64,000 bases of DNA from Auriscalpium vulgare (GCA_019915015.1 JAHBBC010000010.1:124001-188000), one strand, 5' to 3'. Numbered from the stretch's first letter, positions 1 through 11,290 are shown. Program-made: numbers and translations. Notes: generated by a model not told the origin, from the letters alone.

Positions 1-58
1 TACTGTTGACGGACCTACTGCGCGGTTTGAATGCTGAGAGGTCGCGCGTCGCTACAGA

Positions 59-3000
59 AACCCAACGAGCGCATGACGCAGTTTCTTGGGCAGTACGCTC
101 AAAACGCACAGGCCGCCCTATTCCGCCGCGAGGTCGGCCCCGAAGGCAAGCAATGCGCGCGCTGCCCCGCGGAAAGCAAGGGTGTGGCTACGCACCGCTG
201 TGTCGACTGCTTGCACCGCCGCCCTCTCTGTCGCGAATGCCTTCTGGATGGACATCGGTGGCTGCCGTTCCACCGCGTGGAGGAATGGTCGCCCTCGGAG
301 CGATTCTGGCAGCGAACGACCTTATCCAAGCTCGGCCTCGTCCTCAATCTCGGGCATGGAGGCCTGCCATGCAAGACCTTCAAAACCAGGGGCGATCTTC
401 GAGAGATGACCATCGTACATGGGCGAGGTATTGAACGCATCCAAGTGAAATTCTGCGCGTGCATCCAGGGCAATGCCAGAATGATCGCGTCCGACTTCGA
501 TCAGCTCATGGATTGCGACCTGTTCCCGGCGTCCTGGGTGCGACCGATGACGGCGTTCACCTTGGCGGTGATGAAGGACTTTCAATTACTGGCGTTGCAA
601 ACACAGGCGCCCGCCGGCGATCTCATGAGGTACCTGGCGAGATCGAGCGACAACATTGACCCAGACGACGTGGACGTGAGTGGTACGGCGATATCGGCGT
701 CAGCACATCATTGAAATTGGTTCGCAGGACCGATACCGGGAGTACATGATCTCACAGCGAGAGTTTGCGTACCTTTCTGCCACCAAACGCGCGAATGAAC
801 AGCCGCGTCGCGACATGAACGCGGGTTCTCTGGCTGTGCTGTGCCCGGCATGCCCGCAACCTGGCATCAACATGGATCCTCACTGGCAGACGCGAGAGGA
901 TGCTTTGCGGTGGGTGTTAGATTCTTTTGGCGCTTGGAGCACTCGAGCTGAACCTGTTGGGCAGATTCCTGGACGCCATGTACTACGCCACAGATGGCAA
1001 TTTCCATTTGAATCAGAAGATCAAGCCCATGGACATGGCGGACACGCCTCTGACCATGGGCGCCGCTTACTTTGCCCACGAGGGGGACTACACGAAGTTC
1101 CTGCCGCGGGTGCCCCCCAGAAAGGAGCCAGAGGTAAGCGGCGACTATCTGCAGCGTTGCATGGCCGCAAAGCGCTCATGAATGATAATCGCAGGAAACG
1201 ACATGCCATGAGTTCGGGGCGCTGGGATACGGGGCGCATACCGGGAAAGTGTCTGGCGTCGTCGGTCTCTACTGCCAGAGACACATGTTCGCGTTAGCGG
1301 GTGGGCTTGTGGATCTACAGAAGGGCGAAAGGTGCGTACGTGGCTGCGTTGGAGGATTCGGGATGCTGACACGGCCTTTGGTGCGCCAGATTCGCCAACG
1401 TCGACTACGTAATGCTGACGGCGCTGCAGCCCTACATGGACTTGACGACGCACGTATCCGGCTACGACATAAACTGTCAGTACCGCATCAACCTCGAGGA
1501 TCGATTGAAGTGGATGCGGGAGAACACTGCCGATCTAGGGTCAATCCAGAAGTACCGCATTCCGTTGACATTGGCGGCGGTGGGAAAATTTCATCTCCCC
1601 GCCCATTGCGCGTCGTGCCGCATCTTCTTCTCCTTCCACTTTCTGCCCTGGTGTGCTATGACGGACGGCGAGGCCGCGGAACGCCTCTGGGCGATACTGA
1701 ATTCCATCGGGAATGCCACGAGGGAGATGACGCCGGGCAACAGGCACGACTTCATCAACGCGATGCTTTCTGACCTGAATGCGCGAAGAGTCCACGGCAT
1801 TGGTGCGGACTGCTGCTCAACTTACGCGCGTCGTGTACTGACGTTCTCGCAGCGAAATACCTGGCGAGGAAGCACGATGAGGCCGCGGACTCGTTGGTGT
1901 GGGTGCGGGAGGAGCTCGAACTCGTGGAGCGGGAGGCGAAGGAGTCGGTAATCGAATGGAGGAAGGAGCTGGCAACGTGGCAAGCCGACGTCCTCAACAT
2001 CAAGAAGCACAAGGACATGAGCAACCCATTCGAGCCCGAAAAGTCGGCAGGTGCGTTGGCGGGCGTCGCCCATGATTAGCTGGCGAGTCGCTGACGGCCT
2101 CGCGCGTCGCAGTGATGACGAAAGCGGATGCGTTGGCGGTCCACATTGCCAGTGTGGACAAGAACTCCGGGACGGCGGGTCTGGCGAGAGCCATTTCAGA
2201 TGGCGTGGACCTCGACGCAAGGAGGTAAGCGGCCCCGGCGAGTCATATGCCCGTGTGCCTTTGCTAATCGTGTTGGCGCAGGTCAAACTTGATCCGGCGG
2301 CTGAGAACGAAGCATATGGTCGGGGACCCGTTGGTCGCCGAGGAGTACAAGAAATACATGGCGGACATGGCCGCGTGGAAGCTCCGCCACGATATGTACA
2401 TCCTGCCCCTCCTGATAGCTGCCACATCGGGCAAACCCGGTGATCGGTTGAGCGCCTTCATGTTGGATGACGAACAGGCCGCTGCAGGGGATGAAGCAGA
2501 CGACGGTCGGGACAGCGGCAAGCGCAAGCAGAGCGAGGACGTTGAGGGAACGCAGGCGGGCACAAAGGAAAAACAGACGAAGAAGGTGGCTGGCCAGGAT
2601 GCGACGGACGACAGAGGCGATGGCAAGCAGGACAAGCGGGCGCAGGACGAGGAGTCGAAGCCGGCGCGGTCACGGCGGGCGCGGAAGGAGGTGACGAACG
2701 GGGAGATGCTGGGGAACGTACGCGACCGCCGCGTGCTATTGCCGTCGTGCTTCAACAAGGAGGTCATAGAGCATGTCTCGATGGCGGAGGCGGCAGACAT
2801 TGAGCGCGGTCTACGGGAGGGGCAGTGCAATGACGCGCTCGACGGGCTGCGGGTAGGGCTCATCAGCAGCTACAGCTTCACCTTGTACAAGAAGGAGAGC
2901 AAGCACACTCAAGGCATGGCGACGCGAACGAAGACCATGGACAACCGGAAGCGAGACACCATCGACCAAGACACGACGACGTACCGGCGAGCCCGGCAGG

Positions 3001-3576
3001 CCCGCATCGCCCTCGGCATGTCGGAGACGGACGAGGATTGTCCGCGTTTGAAGAAAGAGGACATCAAGAGTTTCACGGTGTACACCGCGGATGCGAAGCT
3101 CGGAGAGAGTAGGCGTCAGACGTCGTGGATTTGGTCCAAGTTTGAGAACCTGCTGACGTCCAAGAACAAGTCTTTGAGCACGTGGACCAGAAGCGGTACG
3201 TCGTTTGGTGCGTCGTTTGGCGGCTCAGCTCACGTTCGCGTCGGCTTGCAGCTCTGAAGGCACTCTGGTTCCGGCGGACTTCGCTGTACAAGAGGTGGTG
3301 GGAAGAGAGCCTGCTAGTCAACGAAGAAATGAGGCGGGTCCGTCGGACCTTCGAGCATTTCCGGGATTCTTGGCTGGACACTGCGCACAAGTCCGATGAC
3401 GGCGACCCAGGACGCGCAGCGTACGCGAGGAGGTGGGTGTAATCGGCAGTCGTTGGTATCTGGCGGCTAACACGCCCCTGGTCCGCAGGCAGGCGTTCAG
3501 ATACAGAAGGCTGCTGGAGGGCGCAGACGAGGCGTTCAAAGACAAGATATCAAGCCCTGTTTACCTGATAACGTAG
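59..3576 (+). CDS. KDZ (Kyakuja-Dileera-Zisupton) transposase with CxC2 cysteine cluster, 5' partial
   Basis: This is a DNA transposase expected to act in the nucleus on the ends of its own element. The first visible exon (59-675) follows an acceptor at 58 and carries a CxC2-like cluster: CARC, then HRCVDCL and CREC, ending near a GHGGLPC motif. Further exons are about 728-909, 965-1133, 1195-1331, 1390-1802, 1853-2050, 2113-2224, 2282-3190 and about 3240-3432, 3489-3576. The catalytic-core part is in the 1390-1802 exon (SGYDINCQY, then GNRHDFINAML). A long acidic/basic low-complexity segment follows (2480-2700). The C-terminal exons encode a charged helical segment with WWEESLLVNEEMRRV. All introns are 48-61 nt with GT..AG ends. 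The 5' exons lie outside the window, and the junction near 3180-3240 is uncertain. No disabling stop was seen in the spliced reading. Confidence 0.82.
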
Positions 3577-3694
3577 GAGTTCTCTGTATTTACAATGAGG
3601 AGCTGGGAAGGCCGTATGTACAGTTGCTTCGCTCCGTCGTGCTGCGTGTCTGCTTTTGTCTGGGACCGTGTCTTGCTAATGTCTCACAGGTGCT

Positions 3695-4096
3695 TCAGTG
3701 CTCTTCAGGCGAGGGCGCGCGGATTTTGGCCTGCCATTGCTCGACGAAGCGCTGGAGGGTAGGCGGCGCGTCGGTGTTGAAGTTGATGGTAATGGTCCCG
3801 CGACGCGCGGGAACTCTCTTCAGCGCGCGGTTTTGGGCGAACCCACGGCGCACGCGCAAGACGAGCACGCGGACCGGGCTGCTGTTCGAGCCGCCGATCT
3901 CCCACTTCACGCCAAGCTTGCTGCCTTGCTGTGGCCAAAGGACTTCATCGACGCGGCCCTCGCACGCTCGGCGCACGAAGTCGGGGTACATGTCCACGTC
4001 CTGGCAAGATATAGGTCAGCGAAGCCCGGTATACCCAAAGGAACGGCGATAAACCTCAAGGAAGGCGCGGATCGCTTTGCGCATGTCTTTCGACAT
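3695..4096 (-). CDS. Small uncharacterised protein carried inside KDZ1
   Basis: The reading has two exons. Exon 1 starts at ATG 4096 and has 14 codons (MSKDMRKAIRAFLE). A 54-nt intron containing a CTGAC branch-like site follows, then an exon from about 4006 to the stop at 3695. The protein is about 117 residues, basic, with VLVLRVRRGFAQNRAL in the middle and a helical C-terminus near PTLQRFVEQW. I do not recognise the family. It lies convergent to the transposase, between it and the minisatellite, so it may be cargo or an accessory gene of the element. It lacks the HxD motif expected of the TET/JBP dioxygenases known to travel with fungal KDZ elements. A shorter intron at 4035 is also possible. 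Function is unknown; moderate confidence that it is coding. Confidence 0.5.
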
Positions 4097-4109
4097 ATGG
4101 AGATTTGCT

Positions 4110-5460
4110 GGTGACGGCGAAGGGAAGAAGATCGGTCGAGGAGGAGGAACGGACGTGGCGAACTGGCAGACGAAGTGGACGAGGAAGCGGCGTCGGCGGC
4201 GGGGTTCGTGTCAGCGCGTGGGCGAGCGATGGAGGAAGATGAAGCACGCACCTGCAGACGCGAAGACGCCGTGGGCGACAATGCGAGGCCGTCCGCGTGA
4301 GCGGGTGGTTGGGTTTGGAGAAGATCGAGCTACTGGAGAGGGGCGCGTGTCAGCGCGGGGGCGAGTGTTCAAGGACTAAGAACGCACCGACGGAGGATGA
4401 AGCACGCACCTGCAGACGCGAAGACGCCGTTGGCGACGATGCGGGTCCGTTCGCGTGTGGTTGGAGAAGACCGAGCTACTGGGGAGGGGCGCGTGTCAGC
4501 GCGTGGTCGAGTGATCGGGGAACAAGAACGCACCGAGGCGACGATGCGGGTCCGTTCGCGTGAGCGGGGGGTTGGAGAAGACCGAGCTACTGGGGAGGGG
4601 CGCGTGTCAGCGCGTGGGCGAGTGATCGAGGAACAAGAACGCACCGACGTGGAGAAGTAGCAGACGAAGTGACCGAGGCAGCGGCGTCGGCGCGTGGTCG
4701 AGTGATCGGGGAACAAGAACGCACCGAGGAAGGGACGTGGAAGTGGACGAGGAAGCGGCGTCGGCGGCGGGGTTCGTCTCAGCGTGTGGGCGAGCGATGG
4801 AGGAAGATGAAGCACGCACCTGCAGACGCGAAGACGCCGTTGGCGACGATGCGGGTCCGTTCGCGTGAGCGGGGGGTTGGAGAAGACCGATCTACTGGGG
4901 AGGGGCGCGTGTCAGCGCGTGGGCGAGTGATCGAGGAACAAGAACGCACCGACGTGGAGAAGTAGCAGACGAAGTGACCGAGGAAGCGGCGTCGGCGGCG
5001 GGGTTCGTCTCAGCGTGTGGGCGAGCGATGGAGGAAGATGACAAGGACGCACCGAGGAGGAACGGACGTGGAAGTGGACGAGGAAGCGGCGTCGGCGGCG
5101 GGGTTCGTCTCAGCGTGTGGGCGAGCGGTGGAGGAAGACGAAGCACGCACCTGCAGACGCGAAGACGCCGTTGGCGACGATGCGGGTCCGTTCGCGTGTG
5201 GTTGTAGAAGACCGAGCTACTGGGGAGGGGCGCATGTCAGCGCGTGGGCGAGGGATCCAGGAACAAGAACGCACCGAAGACGGCTGCACGAGAACAGCGC
5301 AGGGTGGTGGGGGTATTGGTGGGGGTATGGAAGCAGAACAGGTCTCAGCTCGCGCTCGACAGATGGAAAAGAGAAGAAGGTGGGTATGAACGGTGGCGGG
5401 ACAGTGAGAGGACGAAGGCGGTCGCACGCTTGAGAGGACGAAGGCGGTCGCACGCTTGAG
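4110..5460. repeat. Complex GC-rich minisatellite inside KDZ1
   Basis: Irregular higher-order tandem repeats fill the stretch. The block beginning GAAGCACGCACCTGCAGACG recurs at 4241, 4399, 4809 and about 5140. It alternates with blocks containing GAAGCGGCGTCGGCGG and ACCGAGCTACTGGGGAGGGG. The last part (about 5408-5460) is a 26-bp unit present twice. Long open frames on both strands here are Arg/Ser/Thr-rich repeat translations and are not supported as genes. Confidence 0.85.
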
Positions 5461-5950
5461 GGCAGGCAGGTCGGCGCGCTCAGTGCCACAGAGGAAGGCT
5501 CTGGCCGGGTACGCCGCGACGAACTCGAAAATCGGTGCATGCGGGGCTGTCTCTGCACGTTGCCGTCGACGTCGCTCCTCAAGGTTCGGGCACGGACGAG
5601 GCGTATGTGCGTACTTGTTGACCGTTCCTCTTATCTACCTAGTTGACCTTCCAGTATAGACGCATGGCCTTCTTTATCTGACTTGTCTACTCCACCAGCG
5701 AATGCCACCGGAAGCCGGTCGCCGCAGCGCCCCTCCAACCCCTCGACCCTCGACGCACGGGAAGATCTGGCAGAGGCAAGCTCGAGGTAAGCACACAGTC
5801 TGGGGCCGATATAACCCGCAGCGCACATTCTGACGACCGACGCGCTCAGCAAGCACGCACAGACAACGAACACGGAGCACGCGGCGCGGTTACTGGGGAC
5901 GGCGAGAGGGAGGGCGACGGCGAGGGGGCGTCACGACGGCGACGAACACG
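5461..5950. other. KDZ1 internal sequence without recognised gene
   Basis: No convincing open frame, tandem array or RNA gene is seen. The stretch joins the minisatellite to the GC-rich terminal repeat region. Confidence 0.5.
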
Positions 5951-6437
5951 CGGGGCTGGATCGACGACGTAGGCGTGGGGACAGTGCGCCGAGACTGGGC
6001 GCCGCACAGACCAGGCGGGGGCTCGACGACAACACACGAACGCGCGGGGTCGGATCGACGACGTAGGCGTGGGGAGAGCGCGCCGAGACTGGGCGCCGCA
6101 CAGACTTGGCGGGCGCGCACAGTCCTGGCGGGCTGGGCGACGACGACCGACGCACCCGCGCGACGACATAGGCGTGGGGACAGCGCGCCGAGACTGGGCG
6201 CCGCACAGACTTGGCGGGCGCGCACAGTCCTGGCGGGCGCGCGGCCGGGGCGAACACCAGCAGGGGTCTGGTGGAAGCCGCCTGGTCATGGCGGGATCCC
6301 CTCACAGCGCACGGGCTCGAGCTGCTCCAGCATTGCTGGGCGCGCTGGGTCCGCGCGGTACGGGCGGGGTCCGCGCCATGACCCGGCGGGCTGCACATAC
6401 CAGCCCCGCCCGGTCTGGCACGCTACTGAAGTCCCTC
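5951..6437. repeat. GC-rich subterminal repeats and right terminus of KDZ1
   Basis: A unit of about 100 bp with GAGACTGGGCGCCGCACAGA recurs three times (about 5990, 6090 and 6188). It is followed by a 150-bp terminal block (about 6285-6437). That block matches, in inverse and direct orientation, both ends of the element at 39359-41298. The shared terminus identifies this as the transposon end rather than an ordinary satellite. Confidence 0.75.
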
Positions 6438-7588
6438 TTTACCTGCCGTCACAGCTTCCTGCGGAGCTCCGTGCAACGGGCTGTGTGCCCGGTTTGGTTC
6501 AAAAGGAGTTGAAGCTGCGATTGGGGCAAGTGGAGGATGCGCTGTATCAGGTGAGTCGAGCACACGTCGAGCACCTCACTGTTTTCTCGAGTTGAGGCTA
6601 ATCTGAACGCTCAGGTCCGTCGCTCCCTACGGATACGACATACCCATGTACAATTCAAACGCGTCCACATTGCTGGTCCTGGGCAGAAGGCGAACACACG
6701 CGCGCGCAACTACATCACTCGACTGATGGAGAAGGCCACACGTCATGTCCAGCGCTATCGTGCTGGTTACGCGGCACTGATTGAGCTTGACCCAAACGGC
6801 GCCTGGAGGCAGAAGTTCAAGGAGCTCCGCGATACCGACGTCCGCGCACCGCGCCAGGAGGCCAACACTCTCGGCAAGGGTCACTTCGAACAGAGCTGGA
6901 TATGGCGCGCCTTGCGGGCAGATGCGCGTGATATTGTTGGCATGGATGACGATGCGTCGGAGGCTGAGATCACAGACAGTGAGTGTCACCCTTTTATCCC
7001 TCGAATGAACAGGCTGACGTCTTTGCATCCGAAGCTGTTCGTATTGACTGGGTGAACGCCAAGTCTCGCGTCGACCGCTGGGAGGAAGAAATTGTGCTCC
7101 TTCAAGAGGAGATGCGTCGAGCGGTGCGATTCATGAACGCACGCGCACAGCAGTGGAGGGCGTGCATTCCCAGTCGTCCCGACGCCCGGCCTGACATTGC
7201 GTCTGGGATCAAAGCGTACGCTCATCGTCAGGCCGCTCAATTCGACGAGCTCAGCCGTTCCTTTGTGTCCATCTGGAAGCCCGTCCTTGCGCAGTTCTCT
7301 CTCCCCGATCCCTGGCCTCTCGAATCCCCATCGCCTTCCACGGACACCAATCATATTGGCTCTGGCGACGCCAGTCACAATGGCGCATGCGCTGCCGTCC
7401 CGATGCACGCTGCAGACCACAGAATCGTCGTCAACGACGACACGGACGAAGAGCTCTCAGACGCCGACGCCTCGGACGCATCCGAAGAGTCTTCTCAAGG
7501 CGACGCCTCGCATACTCGGGAGCTGGATGGCACTGATCTTGCGACAGCTGGCGGCGACGTGCATGATGTGATGGATGATATGTGGTAG
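6438..7588 (+). pseudogene. C-terminal exons of a second KDZ transposase (KDZ2), interrupted by KDZ1
   Basis: The sequence right after the KDZ1 terminus encodes a typical KDZ C-terminal region. Exon 6438-6550 reads VPGLVQKELKLRLGQVEDAL. Intron 6551-6614 is followed by an exon with QFKRVHIAGPGQKANTRARN and then FEQSWIWRAL. After a further junction near 6979-7012 comes DWVNAKSRVDRWEEEI and a low-complexity acidic tail, with a TAG at 7586-7588. The 34-nt gap at 6979-7012 does not restore the frame exactly, so one small indel or an unrecognised splice is likely. Upstream exons must lie left of KDZ1, outside the window. The gene is split, so it is called a pseudogene. Confidence 0.75.
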
Positions 7589-7639
7589 CTAGTGATCAGG
7601 CCAGATTCGAACAAATACGTAGCTTAATGACATATACAT

Positions 7640-8240
7640 GGAGCTCGAGTAGGTTTGCAACAGCGCGTGGCATCATCTACGAACGGAAGACAGCGCTAGT
7701 AATTACTACGTCGTGGCCCGTGGCCTGATGTACCACTAAGTCAAAACTCTCGAGGCCGCAGGTAAGTGATTACTACGTCGCGGCCCGTGGCCTGATGTAC
7801 CTCTAAGTCCAAACTCCCGAGGCTGCGAGTAAGTAATTACTATGTCGCTGCCCGGGGCCTGATGTACAGCTAAGTCAAAACTCTCGAGGCTGCAGGTAAG
7901 TAATTACTACGTCGCGGCCCGTGGCCTGATGTACCTCCAAGTCCAAACTCCCGAGGCTGCGAGTAAGTAATTACTATGTCGCTGCCTGGGGCCTGATGTA
8001 CAGCTAAGTCAAAACTCTCGAGGCCGCAGGTAAGTAATTACTACGTCGCGGCCCGTGGCCTGATGTACCTCTAAGTCCAAACTCCCGAGGCTGCGAGTAA
8101 GTAATTACTACGTCGCAGCCCAGTAGCCACAATATTCACACTGGCTCAGCACGCCAGTAATTACTATGTCGTAGGTACCAAAATTCACAGCTAAGTTCTG
8201 AGCTCACATGTGAGCAAGTAATTACTACGGCTAGTGGAAC
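7640..8240. repeat. Tandem array A of the KDZ2 3' region (about 63-68 bp unit)
   Basis: About nine units carry the core AGTAATTACTACGTCGCGGC with two alternating subtypes (CGTCGCGGCCCGTGGCC and TGTCGCTGCCCGGGGCC). Spacing is roughly 60-70 bp. The core contains the palindrome GTAATTAC. The array starts about 50 bp after the KDZ2 stop codon. Confidence 0.85.
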
Positions 8241-9140
8241 GCGACATGAATACTACGCGCTGCGACGGTAGGTACAAAGTAAATACTACATCCTATGAGA
8301 ACCGTACAGTAGACCCAAGCGAGTGTCGGAGTAGATACTACGCGCTGCTGAACAACTCTACAGGTACAAAGTAAATAGCCTAGTAGAGCGCGACGTGAAT
8401 ATTACGCGCTGCGACTGTAGGTACAAAGTAAATACTGTATCCTATGGGAAGTTACCGTACAGTAGACCCTAGTGAGCGTCGGAGTAGATACTACGCGCTG
8501 CTGAATGGCAACTCTACAGGTACAAAGTAAATAGACTAGTAGAGCGCGACGTGAATATTACGCGCTGCGACTGTAGGTACAAAGTAAATACCGCATCCTA
8601 TGGGAAGTTACCGTACAGTAGACCCTAGTGAGTGTCGGAGTAGATACTACGCGCTGCTGAACAACTCTACAGGTACAAAGTAAATAGCCTAGTAGAGCGC
8701 GACGTGAATATTACGCGCTGCAACTGTAGGTACAAAGTAAATACTGCATCCTATGAGAAGTTACCGTACAGTAGACCCTAGTGAACGTCGGAGTAAATAC
8801 TATTTGCTGCGGAGCAACCCTACAGGTACAAAGTAAATGGCCTAGTAGAACGCGACGTGGATTTTACGCGCTGCGACTGTAGGTACAAAGTAAATACCGC
8901 ATCCTATGAGAAGTTACCGTACAGTAGACCCTAGTGAACGTTGGAGTAAATACTACGCGCTGCGGAACAGCCCTATAGGTACAAAGTAAATACATCTTAT
9001 AAGGAATACTGCCTAGTGGACTCTAGTGGATACCGCAGTGATTACTACGCACTGATAAATTGCCTACTATGATATGTACTCGTATCAGCTACTAATGGCA
9101 CTTCGTATATACTACTATTATAGCTACTAGTACTACTATA
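8241..9140. repeat. Tandem array B of the KDZ2 3' region (about 153-156 bp unit)
   Basis: The block CGACGTGAATATTACGCGCT recurs at 8391, 8547 and 8700 and in diverged form at 8853, giving units of 153-156 bp. Each contains several variants of GTAAATACTAC and GGTACAAAGTAAATA. The array decays into AT-rich TACTACTA-type sequence up to about 9140, where F-box homology begins. It probably represents the subterminal part of KDZ2. Confidence 0.8.
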
Positions 9141-9141
9141 C

Positions 9142-9549
9142 CTACCTACACAGTTGGAAATACAGGCTGCAGCTGGCTGCGCGCAAACGCGCCTCGACTG
9201 TGGCATCCAAGGCATCGGCTTTGTCGAGCACATAGATGGATATACCGTCCAAATTTGTACACAGCTCCAGGATCGCCAGTTGCGTTTTATGTTGCGTCGT
9301 GTCCAAGCCAACTTCGATGAAGCGGACGTGCTTGGCGAGGTGTGGGGCATTGCGGAGGGTGTCCAAGAGCTCGGCGATGGCGTGGTGCGAGGAAACGCGA
9401 CGGAACAAGAGGCGCTGTGCAGGGGTCGTCCACACGCGGCAGACGAGCGCACATGCGCAAAGGGTAGAGTAGTCGATATCGGAGTGCTGAGACAACCGGT
9501 ATACCCAATCGATTACGACAATCTGAACGTCCAGTGGTACTGTGATCAT
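9142..9549 (-). pseudogene. FB1: 5' fragment of an F-box-type gene
   Basis: Reading starts at ATG 9549 with VPLDVQIVVIDWVYRLSQ, then CALVCRVWTTPAQRLLFRRV, the F-box-like core of this family. Leucine-rich sequence follows to about residue 125. Alignment by eye with FB4 (23798) shows a one-base deletion near VEARLRAA, after which the frame closes at 9142. The 3' two thirds are absent because array B of KDZ2 begins here. The 5' flank (9550-9870) resembles the FB4 flank, so the two are close paralogues. Both a truncation and a frameshift are present. Confidence 0.75.
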
Positions 9550-10826
9550 GGCGTTCCACAGGCGATCCAGCAGCCCGGGGTTTCAGTGAACGCTCTGAGG
9601 GTGTATAGTTGAGCAGATGGGCAGCAAAAACGCGATGTGCTACTCACCTGGGCACCACAAGGTTATCGAAATTAGCCCCCCAGTACTAGTGTCGAAGACT
9701 GAGAACGGAATGAATCGCTAAGACCTAATCCTGGGATATAAGCCATCGCGCACTATTGGCCAGAAGACGTGCTCACCGCGGAAGAAGGGCTAAAGACACG
9801 ATGAAGAGACTGCGAACTGAATAAAATTTGCGCGCTGGCCAAAGACGGTTTCCCACGGCTTGGCCGCTCTGCCTCCACTTGAAGTTACCGACCGTCTTTC
9901 GCTGCGTTCGCGATATTACTCGACAAGCCACATTGCAATGTGTACGAGACTGAAGGGTACTTCTGCCGCTCTCAATAACGGGTTTCCTTCTCAAGTTTTC
10001 AATATGCGACGTGTGCGCTGCCAGCGCGTCACCGAAGGCTCCTTGTTCTCCCGCCTCAACACTCTCTGCTTGGCGCATCCATCTCCAGCCCTCCTCTTCC
10101 ACGTCTGCGCCAGAGGTTCAAGTGATACATGACTCGTCATATCCGCGATGGAAGGAATGCACGGGTAAAGGTGCGTGGTCTTTATATTCGACGAGTTCCC
10201 CTGCTTACGCGTTGCCATCTCATGCAGTATCGTCACCCATCGCGGAACGCACCTCGCCGTGCAACTTGAAGCCGAGCCCGTACGTCCATGCTTAGCTGCG
10301 TGCAACCATGAGATTTACTCATTCATAAAAAGTCCCCCAGGCTCACGTTCTCGTTCGCTCATCCCTCTCCGCGTGTGCGTCAATATCCCTGGTCGCACAT
10401 GGCTCCACTGCACTCCGCATCCTCTCCGCGGTCATCTCGTTCGGTCGTTGCAAACGTCCGGTCTTCCGTCGCCAGCTCGCCAGTTCAAATGCGGCAACGA
10501 GGAACCTGCGTCAGCACCGACAGATCCACGTCGGCGCCGAGAGGCTGCGCCAGCTACGAGAGACACAGAGAGAGATCTGCATCAGCGGCCAGAGAGCTCC
10601 GCATCGTTGGCCCGCGGGAGAAAGGTGAAGGCGGCGACGAGAATCTGCATCAGGAATGGATGGTACGTCTCTTGGTGCAATCTTCGGTCGAGCGCGGCTC
10701 ATGGCTCCATGCGTAGTGCTCGCACATTTCTTTGCTGGCTCCCAACTCGGACAGCTCGCCAAGCGCAGCGCGAGGATTCCTACGTCGCGGTAGCCGGACA
10801 GGTACGAGCGCATTGTGTAAACCTCC
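9550..10826. other. Intergenic sequence, partly duplicated elsewhere
   Basis: Positions 9550-9870 match the upstream region of FB4 (about 23450-23797). Part of the stretch (about 9660-9870) also matches 36880-37018 in inverse orientation. The interval 10150-10826 has a long open frame on + (10175-10948) rich in Arg/Pro/Ser. A possible intron at about 10172-10223 precedes a stretch reading VTHRGTHLAVQLEAEP, which may be an exon of the unknown gene that follows. No firm gene can be assigned. Confidence 0.35.
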
Positions 10827-11290
10827 CAGTCCGCCGGTTCGCCAGCTCTCGACCCTCTCTACCACTTCCGCGGCCTGCACACGATGATGAGGTGGGGACA
10901 GTGGGCTCGGTGCTGAGTGCAGATGCTGGGGAACGCTCGCGAGGCTGATGGGTTTGGATGTTGCTGTTCCTGGTTGCCTAGGCCAGTCGTGTCCGAAAAT
11001 CTGTGCGCGGTGGGAAGGGTCGGCGGCCATTGGAGGCCGGGGCGTAGCGCTGGACACTGCATTGAGGCTTGAGCGCGACCCTGTCCCACGCTGGCACTTT
11101 CCCATTGACGACGACCACGTACGCCCGCCCACGAACACTGCAGCCCCCTGTCCTATACTATTGGCGGCCTCAGTGACCATTTGACGAAGCATACCGCGTC
11201 ATTGTCAGAGATATCCGCAGTAAACTGGACCACCACGTGAGTAACAGCCTCCTCTACGGACTCACGCATTGAAACAACCCACAGTATCTC
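10827..11290 (+). pseudogene. U1: remnant of an unrecognised gene upstream of FB2
   Basis: The + frame reading GRGVALDTALRLERDPVPRW, then HFPIDDDHVRPPTNTAAPCP up to a stop at 11184, is shared with the reverse-strand sequence at 36480-36861. There the frame is longer and includes YHFRGLRTMMRQWGQWARR. In this copy a one-base loss breaks that upstream part. A following segment with YRVIVRDIRSKLDHH and a donor at 11238 could be another exon. I do not recognise the protein. Presence in two diverged copies suggests a former coding gene, but selection cannot be judged by eye. Confidence 0.35.

Larger units (their letters stand above)
1..6437 (+). mobile_element. KDZ-type DNA transposon KDZ1, right part (left end outside the window)
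   Basis: The element holds a CxC2-KDZ transposase gene, a small reverse-strand gene, a long minisatellite and a GC-rich terminal region. Its right end is placed at 6437 because the reverse complement of the last bases (GAGGGACTTCAGTAGCGTGC) is exactly the sequence that starts the inverted-repeat element at 39359. Coding sequence of a second KDZ gene begins at 6438, so KDZ1 appears inserted in another KDZ element. If it makes 8-bp target duplications, the right copy would be TTTACCTG at 6438-6445; the left copy is outside the window. The right end is well supported; the left end and total length are unknown. Confidence 0.7.

Noticed and set aside
4110..5600. Many overlapping Arg/Ser-rich open frames in the minisatellite
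   Set aside because: They are translations of GC-rich tandem repeats in several frames on both strands, without starts, introns or family resemblance.
8241..9060. Regular spaced repeats that could suggest a CRISPR array
   Set aside because: Units of 153-156 bp are repeated throughout, with no unique spacers and no cas genes, in a eukaryotic context.
10175..10948. 257-codon + frame as a gene
   Set aside because: Arg/Pro/Ser-rich translation with competing frames; only the U1 part has a second copy to support it.
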